Shown: one piece after another, positions 24,885-33,237 of the stretch | Layout: the number at the start of each line of letters is the position of its first letter | How positions within the stretch are numbered: position 1 is the stretch's first letter | Assembly: GCF_040611135.1 (NCBI RefSeq) | Contig: NZ_JBEXNL010000011.1 | Location: 62,001-126,000, forward strand | Direction: 5' to 3' | DNA length: 64,000 bases | From: Tsukamurella sp040611135 | Lineage (GTDB): Bacteria; Actinomycetota; Actinomycetes; Mycobacteriales; Mycobacteriaceae | Notes under the pieces: model-generated | What the model saw: the letters and a program-made list of their open reading frames with translations, nothing else | The model's database searches: none | Told to the model about the DNA's origin: nothing | Made by a program: the position numbers and the translations under genes

Positions 24885-26996
24885 ATGACGGAGACCAGGC
24901 TCACGGGCGCGCGGGAGCACCGGGCGCGGCAGGTGATCGAGGCCCTCGCGGGGCCCGGTGCGCAGCTACGGGAGGACCAGGAGACGGCGGTCGCGGCGCT
25001 GCTGGAACCCGCGGCGCGGGTCCTCGTCGTGCAGGCCACGGGCTGGGGCAAGTCGGCGGTGTACTGGGTGGCCACCGCGCTGCGCCGAGCGGAGGGCGCG
25101 GGGCCTGCGCTCATCGTCTCGCCGCTGCTGTCCCTGATGCGTGATCAGGTGGCGGCGGCGGAGCGCGCGGGGCTGCGTGCCGCCACGCTGAACTCGTCGA
25201 ACTTCGAGGAGTGGAACACCATCGAAGCCGCGCTCACCGCGGGTGAGATCGACGTGCTGCTCGTCTCACCGGAGCGGCTCGCGAACCCCTCCTTCGGGCG
25301 TCGCGTCCTCTCTGCGCTGGAGGGATCACTCGGGCTGCTGGTGATCGACGAGGCGCACGCCGTGTCGGACTGGGGCCACGACTTCCGGCCGGACTACCGC
25401 CGGGTGTCCGACGTGTTGACCAGGCTCCACCCGGAGACTCCGGTGCTCGCGACCACCGCCACCGCGAACGCCCGCGTGACCGCGGACGTGGCGGCGCAAC
25501 TCGGCAGTGCCACGCTCGTCCTGCGCGGGCCGCTCGCGCGTCGGTCGCTGCAGCTCAACGTGCTTCCGGCGCTCGCGCCGATCTCCCGGTACGCCTGGGT
25601 GGCCCGGCATCTGCCGGACCTGCCGGGCTCGGGCATCGTCTACGCGCTCACGGTGGCCGACGCGGAGCGCCTGGTGGACGGCATCCGCGCGGTGCACGGC
25701 CCGGGGTACCCGGTGGCCGCGTACACCGGCAAGCTCGATCCGGACACGCGCGCCCGGCTCGAGGATGCGCTGCGCGCCAACGAGATCAAGGCCCTCGTCG
25801 CCACCTCCGCGCTCGGTATGGGATTCGACAAGCCCGATCTGGGCTTCGTCGTGCACGTCGGTTCGCCGCCGTCACCGGTGTCGTACTACCAGCAGGTGGG
25901 TCGCGCCGGGCGCGCGATCGACCACGCCGTCGTCGCGCTCCTGCCGTCGGAGTCCGATGCGGGGGTGTGGGACTACTTCGCCACGGCCACGATCCCGGAC
26001 CCGCAGCAGATGGATCGGGTGCTCGGTGCGCTGGCCGACGACCAGACGGGGGAGGGGCAGTCGGCGATCGCCCTGGAGGCCGCCACCGGCATCCGCCGCA
26101 CCCGCATCGACCTCATGCTCAAGCAACTCGCGGTCGACGGTGCGGTGGAGCGCGTCGACGGTGGCTACCGCGCGACCGGTGCGCCCTGGCACTACGACGG
26201 CGCCCACTACGACGGGATCGTCGAGACCCGGCGCCGCGAGGCCGACATCATGCGGGCCTACACGCGCGGCGAGCGGTGCCTGATGCAGCTGCTCACCGAA
26301 TCGCTGGACGACCCCGAAGCGGCGCCGTGCGGCCGCTGCTCGGTCTGCCTGGGGCACGTCCCCGACAGGCTGGGCGAGCCGGTCCCGCCGGACACGGCCC
26401 GCGCCGTGGCCGGCGCGCTGCGATCCCAGAGCCAGGTCCTCGAGCCGCGGAAGATGTGGCCGGGCGGCGTCTCCGGGCGCAAGGGCCGGATCCAGCCGGA
26501 CCTCGCCGCGGAGCCGGGCCGCGTGCTCGTGTTCGCGGACGCGCCGGAATGGACGGGCACCGTCGGGGCGGCTCGTTCGGGGGACGCGCAGGCGATCGAC
26601 GACCTCGCCGGTGCGGCCGTCGCCGCGTTGTCGCGGTGGCGGGACCAGTGGCGGGCGCGGCCCGAGATCGTCGCGTCGCTGCAGCTCACCGACCGCCCCG
26701 CGCCTGTGGAGCCCGTGTCGGATCGGATCGCCGAGGTGGGCCGGCTCGACCGCGTCACCCTGCCGGTGCCGCGGGGCCCGGCGCCGGGGCGGGACGCGTC
26801 GGGGGCGCAGGAGGCCGCGCACTGGCTCGACGCGATCACGGTCGACGGTGCTGCAGCGGGCGCGGTGCGCGGCAGATCGGTGCTGCTCGTCGTCGACGAG
26901 TCGGGGACGGGGTGGGCGGTCACCGTCGCGGCCGCGCGGTTGCGGGAGGCCGGCGCCACGGTCGTGCTGCCGCTGGTGGTGCACCGTCCGGCCTGA
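24885..26996 (+). CDS. RecQ-family DNA helicase with PRTase-like C-terminal extension
   Basis: The protein has about 703 residues. Helicase motifs run from residue 20 to 350: Walker A QATGWGKS (about 50-57, with Trp in place of the usual Gly), DEAH near 155, TTATAN, and QQVGRAGR. The RecQ zinc region follows near 465-488 (Cys...CGRCSVC). No HRDC domain is seen. The last 190 residues resemble a degenerate type I phosphoribosyltransferase (LLVVDESGTGWAVTVAAARL, like the PRPP-binding loop). ATG 24885 follows AGGGGGTGG; GTG 24876 is an alternative. It is probably a repair helicase; the role of the tail is unknown. Confidence 0.88.
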   Translation: MTETRLTGAREHRARQVIEALAGPGAQLREDQETAVAALLEPAARVLVVQATGWGKSAVYWVATALRRAEGAGPALIVSPLLSLMRDQVAAAERAGLRAATLNSSNFEEWNTIEAALTAGEIDVLLVSPERLANPSFGRRVLSALEGSLGLLVIDEAHAVSDWGHDFRPDYRRVSDVLTRLHPETPVLATTATANARVTADVAAQLGSATLVLRGPLARRSLQLNVLPALAPISRYAWVARHLPDLPGSGIVYALTVADAERLVDGIRAVHGPGYPVAAYTGKLDPDTRARLEDALRANEIKALVATSALGMGFDKPDLGFVVHVGSPPSPVSYYQQVGRAGRAIDHAVVALLPSESDAGVWDYFATATIPDPQQMDRVLGALADDQTGEGQSAIALEAATGIRRTRIDLMLKQLAVDGAVERVDGGYRATGAPWHYDGAHYDGIVETRRREADIMRAYTRGERCLMQLLTESLDDPEAAPCGRCSVCLGHVPDRLGEPVPPDTARAVAGALRSQSQVLEPRKMWPGGVSGRKGRIQPDLAAEPGRVLVFADAPEWTGTVGAARSGDAQAIDDLAGAAVAALSRWRDQWRARPEIVASLQLTDRPAPVEPVSDRIAEVGRLDRVTLPVPRGPAPGRDASGAQEAAHWLDAITVDGAAAGAVRGRSVLLVVDESGTGWAVTVAAARLREAGATVVLPLVVHRPA

Positions 26997-27098
26997 CTCG
27001 GCCGAGATGTGGAACACTGGAACACCGAGTGCTGTCCGCGACCCGGGCGGCCACAGCCGCGGCGCGCCCGCGAACCCGACCGAAGGATCGAAACAACC

Positions 27099-27419
27099 AT
27101 GCCCGGCCAACTGCTGCTGCCCCTCCTGCTAGTCCTCATGCTCGTCTTCATGTTCTTCCAGTTCCGGAAGCAGAAGAAGCAGATGAGCGAGACCGCGGCG
27201 ATGCAGGAGAGCCTGACCACCGGTACCAGGGTCATGACCAGCACGGGCCTGTACGGCACCGTCGTCGGCCTCGGCGAGGACACCGTGAAGCTGGAGATCG
27301 CCACCGGCGTGACCACCGAGTGGGTCCGCCGCGCGATCGCGAAGGTCATCGAGCCGGAGGAGCTGCTCGCCCCGCCCATCGAGTCGGTCGACCTCGACAA
27401 GGGCTCCGAGGACCGCTGA
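27099..27419 (+). CDS. yajC: Preprotein translocase subunit YajC
   Basis: YajC is the small inner-membrane partner of SecDF. The 106-residue protein has one N-terminal helix (LLLPLLLVLMLVFMFF), the conserved QFRKQKKQ stretch and GTRVMTSTGLYGTV. ATG 27099 follows GAAGGATCG. It is followed by secD and secF as in most actinobacteria. Confidence 0.95.
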   Translation: MPGQLLLPLLLVLMLVFMFFQFRKQKKQMSETAAMQESLTTGTRVMTSTGLYGTVVGLGEDTVKLEIATGVTTEWVRRAIAKVIEPEELLAPPIESVDLDKGSEDR

Positions 27420-27446
27420 CCCGCATCCGTCACCACCGACGAAGGT

Positions 27447-27467
27447 CTCCGGCGCCGTGCGCCGGAG
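27447..27467 (+). terminator. Hairpin between yajC and secD
   Basis: CTCCGGCGC-CGT-GCGCCGGAG is a perfect 9-bp stem with a three-base loop, followed by CTTTC. It may attenuate transcription from yajC into secD or end a yajC transcript. Confidence 0.6.
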
Positions 27468-27499
27468 GCTTTCACCACGCCGAGGAGTCGTAACCGCCC

Positions 27500-29059
27500 G
27501 TGGCCAGGAAAACATCGAGCAGCGACAGTCACGAGTCGCGGCTCCTCATCGCCTTCGGCGTGATCTTGCTCGTGGTCTTCGGGCTGGTGTTCTTCACCGG
27601 CGACCACAAGCCGTCGCCCAAGCTGGGCATCGATCTGCAGGGCGGCACCACGGTGACGCTGCAGGCCGTCACGCCGGACGGGCAGCCGCCCAAGTCCGAC
27701 CAGATGGAGCAGGCGCGCGACATCCTCAACAAGCGCGTCAACGGGCTCGGCGTGTCCGGTTCCGAGGTGAAGATCAACGGCAGCAACCTGGTGATCACGG
27801 TGCCCGGCACCGACGGCGACCAGGCTCGTACCCTCGGCCAGACCGCGCAGCTCAAGGTGCGCCCGGTGCTGGGTACGCCGTCGCCCGCGGCCGCGGTGAA
27901 CACCCCGGTCCCGGACCTCGCCGATCCCGCCGCCGCGAAGAAGGCGATCGACGAGGCGCGGGCCACGCGGCAGTCGACCGACCCCGCGGTGCAGAAGAAG
28001 GCCATCGCCGCGCTGAACTGCGCGTGGCCGTCGGACCCGATCGCCGGGAACGACGACCCCACCAAGCCGCTGATCACCTGCGACCGCCCGGATCCGGCGG
28101 ACCCGGCCAAGGCCCGCATGGTGTACACCCTCGGCCCGGCGATCATCGACGGCCAATCCATCAAGAACGCCTCCTCCGGCATCCCGGACAAGAGCGCGCA
28201 GTACGTGGTCACGCTGGACTTCACCGGCGACGCGTCGAAGGTGTGGGCGGAGTTCACGTCCAACAACCGCGGCAAGCAGGCCGCGTTCGTGCTCGACTCG
28301 CAGGTGATCACCGCGCCGCAGATCAACGAGCCGATCACCGGCGGCCAGACCCAGATCTCCGGATCGTTCACCCAGAAGAGCGCCGCCGAGCTGGCCGGCG
28401 TCCTCAAGTACGGCTCGCTGCCACTGTCCTTCAAGGCGGGCACCGCGCAGACCGTCAGCGCCACCCTTGGTTTCGAGTCGCTGCGGGCAGGCCTCATCGC
28501 CGGCTTGATCGGCCTCGCACTGGTGCTGGTGTACGCGCTGATCTACTACCGCGCCCTCGGCGTCCTGGTCGGGCTGTCGCTCACCATGTCCATCGTGCTG
28601 ATCTACGGGCTCCTCGTGCTGCTGGGCCGGTGGATCGGATACTCGCTGGACCTGTCGGGTATCGCCGGCATCATCATCGGCATCGGCATGACCGCGGACT
28701 CCTTCGTCGTCTACTTCGAACGCATCAAGGACGAGATCCGCGAGGGCCGAAGTTTCCGGTCCGCCGTCCCGCGCGGCTGGGCCAGTGCGCGGCGCACGAT
28801 CTGGACCGGTAACGCCGTCTCGCTGCTCTCGGCCGTCGTGCTGTACGCGCTGGCGGTCGGGGACGTGCGGGGCTTCGCCTTCACCCTCGGCCTGTCCACC
28901 GCGCTCGACATCGTGATCGTGTTCCTCCTGACCCATCCGCTCGTGCACTACGCGTCGAAGACGGACTTCTTCGCGAAGCCGTCGATGAACGGCCTCGGCG
29001 CCGTCGCCGCGATCGGCCGTGAGCGCAAGCGCGCCGCCGCAACCACCGGGGAGGCGTGA
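27500..29059 (+). CDS. secD: Protein translocase subunit SecD
   Basis: SecD, with SecF, uses the proton gradient to aid late steps of Sec export. The 519-residue protein has an N-terminal helix, the LGIDLQGGT motif, a large outer P1 domain with an actinobacterial insert, and five C-terminal helices including the SLTMSIVLIYG and ADSFVVYFERIKDEIREG segments. It starts at GTG 27500. Confidence 0.96.
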   Translation: MARKTSSSDSHESRLLIAFGVILLVVFGLVFFTGDHKPSPKLGIDLQGGTTVTLQAVTPDGQPPKSDQMEQARDILNKRVNGLGVSGSEVKINGSNLVITVPGTDGDQARTLGQTAQLKVRPVLGTPSPAAAVNTPVPDLADPAAAKKAIDEARATRQSTDPAVQKKAIAALNCAWPSDPIAGNDDPTKPLITCDRPDPADPAKARMVYTLGPAIIDGQSIKNASSGIPDKSAQYVVTLDFTGDASKVWAEFTSNNRGKQAAFVLDSQVITAPQINEPITGGQTQISGSFTQKSAAELAGVLKYGSLPLSFKAGTAQTVSATLGFESLRAGLIAGLIGLALVLVYALIYYRALGVLVGLSLTMSIVLIYGLLVLLGRWIGYSLDLSGIAGIIIGIGMTADSFVVYFERIKDEIREGRSFRSAVPRGWASARRTIWTGNAVSLLSAVVLYALAVGDVRGFAFTLGLSTALDIVIVFLLTHPLVHYASKTDFFAKPSMNGLGAVAAIGRERKRAAATTGEA

Positions 29060-29061
29060 GC

Positions 29062-30189
29062 ATGACCGACATCGTCACGGAGACCGAGAAGAAGGCATCC
29101 TTCTTCAGCAAGCTCTACACCGGCACGGGCGCGTTCGACATCGTCGGGCACCGGCGCAAGTACTACCTCGCCACCGGCCTGATCATCGTCGTCGCGATCC
29201 TGGGCATCCTCTTCCCCGGCTTCACGTTCAGCATCGACTTCGAGGGCGGCACGCAGGTGTCGTTCCCCGTCGGCAGCGCGCACGTCGACACGGCCAAGGT
29301 CCGCGAGACCGTCCGCAGCGCGACGGGCGTCGAGCCCTCGGCCGTGCAGACCGCCGGCACGGGAGCCGCCGCGACCTACCAGGTCTCGCTGTCCGAGCTG
29401 GACAACGACCAGATCACCAAGGCCCGCGAGGCGTTGTTCCAGACCTTTCACCCGCCGGGCCGCGACGGCTCGCCGTCCCCGAACAGCATCAGCTTCTCGG
29501 GCGTCAGCTCCACCTGGGGCCAGCAGATCACCCAGCGCGGCCTGCTCGCTCTGGTGGTGTTCCTGGTGATCGTGACCATCTACATCGCGGTCCGGTTCCG
29601 CGAGTGGGACATGGCGCTCGCCGCCCTCGCGTCGCTGTTCTTCGACGTGATCGTGACCGCGGGCTTCTACGCCTGGTCCGGCTTCGAGGTGAGCCCGGCC
29701 ACCGTCATCGGCCTGCTCACGATCCTCGGCTTCTCCCTCTACGACACGGTGGTCGTGTTCGACAAGGTCGACGAGAACGTGCGTGGCGTGCTGCACACGA
29801 ACCGGCGCACCTACGGCGAGCAGGCGAACCTCGCCGTCAATCAGACGCTGATGCGCTCGATCAACACCACCGTGATCTCGGCGCTGCCGATCATCTCGCT
29901 GATGGTGGTCGCGGCGTGGCTGCTGGGCGTCGGCACGCTCATGGACCTGGGCCTGATCCAGCTGGTCGGCGTCGTGGTCGGCGCGTACTCGTCCGTGTTC
30001 TTCGCGTCTCCGCTCCTCGTGTCGCTCAAGGAGCGCCGGCCCGAGTACAAGGCGCACACCGCCAGGGTGCTGGCCCGGCGGGCGAAGATCGCCGCCGGTG
30101 AGGATCCGTCTCCCGAGGGCGAGGCGACGGTGCACCTCGACAAGGCGCCCGCGCGGCCGCAGACCAAGCGGGCCCGGCGTCGTGATTGA
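29062..30189 (+). CDS. secF: Protein translocase subunit SecF
   Basis: The 375-residue SecF has SIDFEGGTQVSF after the first helix and five later helices with the FSLYDTVVVFDKVDEN motif. ATG 29062 has GGGGAGG eight bases upstream; GTG 29056, overlapping the secD stop, is the alternative. The lipoprotein gene that follows secF in M. tuberculosis is missing, so apt comes next directly. Confidence 0.96.
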   Translation: MTDIVTETEKKASFFSKLYTGTGAFDIVGHRRKYYLATGLIIVVAILGILFPGFTFSIDFEGGTQVSFPVGSAHVDTAKVRETVRSATGVEPSAVQTAGTGAAATYQVSLSELDNDQITKAREALFQTFHPPGRDGSPSPNSISFSGVSSTWGQQITQRGLLALVVFLVIVTIYIAVRFREWDMALAALASLFFDVIVTAGFYAWSGFEVSPATVIGLLTILGFSLYDTVVVFDKVDENVRGVLHTNRRTYGEQANLAVNQTLMRSINTTVISALPIISLMVVAAWLLGVGTLMDLGLIQLVGVVVGAYSSVFFASPLLVSLKERRPEYKAHTARVLARRAKIAAGEDPSPEGEATVHLDKAPARPQTKRARRRD

Positions 30190-30781
30190 CACGCCCGGCC
30201 GCGCAGACGCGGCGCGCGCCGTCGCCGAGCACACCCGCCACATCGCGGACTTCCCGGAACCCGGGGTCGTGTTCGCCGACCTCACGCCCGTGTTCGCCGA
30301 CGGTGCCGCCCTCGCCGCCGTCATCGACGGCCTGGCCGCGGCGGGCCGCGCGTCCGGTACTGCGGCGGGCGCCGACGCTCCGGGCGCGGTCACCGTCGAC
30401 CTCGTGGCGGGCCTCGACGCGCGCGGCTTCCTCCTGGGCTCCGGCGTCGCGCTGGCACTGGGAGTGGGCACCCTCGCGGTGCGCAAGGCGGGCAAGCTGC
30501 CGCCGCCCGTGCTGCACGAGGAGTACGAGCTCGAGTACGGCACCGCCGCGCTGGAGATCCCCGCTGACGGGATCGCGTTGCAGGGCAAGCGGATCCTCAT
30601 CGTCGACGACGTGCTCGCCACCGGCGGCACGGTGTCCGGGGCCGTCGCCCTGCTACGGCGCGCGGGTGCGGTCGTCGAGCGGGTCTCCGTCGTCCTGGAG
30701 CTCGAGGCGCTCGGCGGACGGGCGCGGCTGGGCCAATTGCCCGGCGGGCCCATCGCGGTGTCCACGATCTCGGTAGGCTGA
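30182..30781 (+). CDS. apt: Adenine phosphoribosyltransferase
   Basis: Apt makes AMP from adenine and PRPP in purine salvage. The 199-residue protein has ADFPEPGVVFADLTP near the N-terminus, the adenine-binding region AVRKAGKLPPP and the PRPP loop ILIVDDVLATGGT (about 139-151). GTG 30182 overlaps the end of secF by eight bases; the position of the start is inferred from the family's N-terminus. It sits between secF and rel as in mycobacteria. Confidence 0.93.
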   Translation: MIDTPGRADAARAVAEHTRHIADFPEPGVVFADLTPVFADGAALAAVIDGLAAAGRASGTAAGADAPGAVTVDLVAGLDARGFLLGSGVALALGVGTLAVRKAGKLPPPVLHEEYELEYGTAALEIPADGIALQGKRILIVDDVLATGGTVSGAVALLRRAGAVVERVSVVLELEALGGRARLGQLPGGPIAVSTISVG

Positions 30782-30821
30782 ATCCCTAGTCCACTCACGA
30801 CGAGGACGACGGGGAGGCACC

Positions 30822-33173
30822 ATGTCGCTGCAGTCTCAGGGACCCGACGCCGCGCGCACTCCCACCGCGGAGGCCGCGCGGCTCGCCGGCGGGCCGCCCG
30901 CCGCGGAGACGACGGGTTCCACCACGCGCCGCGTGCGCGCCCGCCTCGCCCGCAGGATGACGGGGACCCGCAACCACGTTCGGCCGGTGCTCGAGCCGCT
31001 GGTCGCGCTGCACCGCGAGGTGTACCCGAAGGCGGACGTCGCGCTCATCGAACGCGCCTACGACGTGGCCGAGCAGCGGCACGCGGACCAGATGCGCAAG
31101 TCGGGCGACCCGTACATCACGCACCCGCTGGCGGTCGCGACGATCCTCGCCGAACTGGGTATGGACACCACGACCATCGTCGCCGCGCTGCTGCACGACA
31201 CGGTCGAGGACACCGGCTACAGCCTCGATCAGCTTACCGCGGACTTCGGCTCCGAGGTCGCGCACCTCGTGGACGGGGTCACCAAGCTCGACAAGGTGGC
31301 CCTCGGCAACGCCGCCGAGGCGGAGACCATCCGTAAGATGATCATCGCCATGGCCCGCGATCCGCGGGTGTTGGTGATCAAGGTCGCGGACCGCCTGCAC
31401 AACATGCGCACCATGCGCTTCCTCCCGCCGGAGAAGCAGGCGCGCAAGGCCCGCGAGACGCTCGAGGTGATCGCCCCGCTCGCGCACCGGCTCGGCATGG
31501 CCACGGTCAAGTGGGAACTCGAGGACCTCGCGTTCGCCATCCTCCACCCCAAGAAGTACGACGAGATCGTGCGGCTCGTGGCCGACCGGGCACCGTCGAG
31601 GGACACCTACCTGGCGGCCGTCCGCGCGGAGATCAACGGCGCCCTGACCGCGCAGCGGATCGTCGCCGATGTGCAGGGACGGCCCAAGCACTACTGGTCG
31701 ATCTACCAGAAGATGATCGTCAAGGGCCGCGACTTCGACGACATCCACGACCTGGTGGGCGTGCGGATCCTCTGCGACGAGGTGCGGGACTGCTACGCCG
31801 CCGTCGGCGTGGTGCATTCGCTCTGGCAGCCCATGGCGGGCCGGTTCAAGGACTACATCGCCCAGCCGCGGTACGGCGTGTACCAGTCGCTGCACACCAC
31901 GGTGATCGGGCCCGAGGGCAAACCCCTGGAGGTGCAGATCCGGACCCGCGAGATGCATCGGACCGCCGAATTCGGCATCGCCGCGCACTGGCGCTACAAG
32001 GAGACGAAGGGACGCGGCGCCGGCGGCGCGAAGGGCTCGGACCTGGCCGAGGTCGACGACATGGCGTGGATGCGGCAGCTGCTCGACTGGCAGCGGGAGG
32101 CGGCTGACCCGGGGGAGTTCCTCGAATCGCTCCGGTACGACCTCGCGGTCAAGGAGATCTTCGTCTTCACCCCGAAGGGCGACGTGATCACCCTCCCGGC
32201 CGGGTCGACGCCGGTCGACTTCGCCTACGCGGTGCACACCGAGGTGGGGCACCGGTGCATCGGTGCCCGAGTGAACGGACGCCTCGTCGCGCTGGAGCGC
32301 AAGCTCGAGAACGGCGAGGTCGTCGAGGTGTTCACCAGCAAGGCCGAGAACGCGGGACCGTCGCGCGACTGGCAGACCTTCGTGGTCTCCCCGCGGGCGA
32401 AGGCCAAGATCCGGCAGTGGTTCGCCAAGGAACGCCGCGAGGAGGCCCTGGAGAACGGCCGCGACGCCATCGCCAAGGAGGTGCGGCGCTCGGGCCTGCC
32501 GCTGCAGCGCCTCACCAACGCCGAGTCGATGGCGGGCATCGCCAAGGAGCTGCGGTACGCGGACGTGTCCGCGCTGTACACGGCGGTCGGCGAGCACCAG
32601 GTCTCCGCGCACACCGTGGTCCAGCGGATGCTCGAGCAGCTCGGCGGGATCGAGGAGGCCACGGAGGAGCTGGCCGAGCGGAACACCCCGTCGACCTTCG
32701 CGGGACCGACGGCGGCCTCCGACGTGGGCGTGCTGGTCACCGGGCAGCCGGGCGTGCTCGCGAAGCTCGCCAAGTGCTGCACGCCGGTGCCGGGCGACGA
32801 GATCGTCGGCTTCGTCACCCGAGGGGGCGGGGTGAGCGTGCATCGCACCGACTGCACCAATGTGGCGGAGCTGCGCAAGGAGCCGGAGCGCTTCCTCGAC
32901 GTGAAGTGGGCGCCGTCCGCGTCATCGGTGTTCCTCGTGGCGATCCAGGTGGAGGCGCTGGACCGGCACCGTCTGCTCTCGGACGTGACGAAGGTACTCG
33001 CCGACGAGAAGGTGAACATCCTCTCCGCGTCGGTCACCACGTCGCGCGACCGGGTCGCGGTGTCGCGCTTCACCTTCGAGATGGGCGACCCGAAGCACCT
33101 CGGGCACGTGCTCAACGTGGTGCGGAACGTCGAGGGCGTCTACGACGTCTACCGGGTGACCTCGGCGCAGTGA
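30822..33173 (+). CDS. rel: Bifunctional (p)ppGpp synthetase/hydrolase Rel
   Basis: Rel makes and degrades (p)ppGpp in the stringent response. The 783-residue protein contains the HD hydrolase domain (AALLHDTVEDT with the metal-binding HD), the synthetase domain (GRPKHYWSIYQKM), a TGS domain (VITLPAGSTPVDFAYAVH), the conserved-cysteine region (KCCTPVPGDEI) and a C-terminal ACT domain. Intact HD and synthetase motifs mark it as the single long Rel typical of actinobacteria. GGGGAGG precedes ATG 30822. Confidence 0.97.
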   Translation: MSLQSQGPDAARTPTAEAARLAGGPPAAETTGSTTRRVRARLARRMTGTRNHVRPVLEPLVALHREVYPKADVALIERAYDVAEQRHADQMRKSGDPYITHPLAVATILAELGMDTTTIVAALLHDTVEDTGYSLDQLTADFGSEVAHLVDGVTKLDKVALGNAAEAETIRKMIIAMARDPRVLVIKVADRLHNMRTMRFLPPEKQARKARETLEVIAPLAHRLGMATVKWELEDLAFAILHPKKYDEIVRLVADRAPSRDTYLAAVRAEINGALTAQRIVADVQGRPKHYWSIYQKMIVKGRDFDDIHDLVGVRILCDEVRDCYAAVGVVHSLWQPMAGRFKDYIAQPRYGVYQSLHTTVIGPEGKPLEVQIRTREMHRTAEFGIAAHWRYKETKGRGAGGAKGSDLAEVDDMAWMRQLLDWQREAADPGEFLESLRYDLAVKEIFVFTPKGDVITLPAGSTPVDFAYAVHTEVGHRCIGARVNGRLVALERKLENGEVVEVFTSKAENAGPSRDWQTFVVSPRAKAKIRQWFAKERREEALENGRDAIAKEVRRSGLPLQRLTNAESMAGIAKELRYADVSALYTAVGEHQVSAHTVVQRMLEQLGGIEEATEELAERNTPSTFAGPTAASDVGVLVTGQPGVLAKLAKCCTPVPGDEIVGFVTRGGGVSVHRTDCTNVAELRKEPERFLDVKWAPSASSVFLVAIQVEALDRHRLLSDVTKVLADEKVNILSASVTTSRDRVAVSRFTFEMGDPKHLGHVLNVVRNVEGVYDVYRVTSAQ

Positions 33174-33237
33174 CGAACGCACGCGGTCGGATCCGGCTCC
33201 CGCCTCCGGCACTGCTCGCCGTGCGGCCCGGCTGCGG

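Noticed and set aside
26258..30798. Long minus-strand frames opposite recQ, secD, secF and apt
   Set aside because: The plus-strand genes carry clear family motifs. The minus frames have none and are biased in composition.
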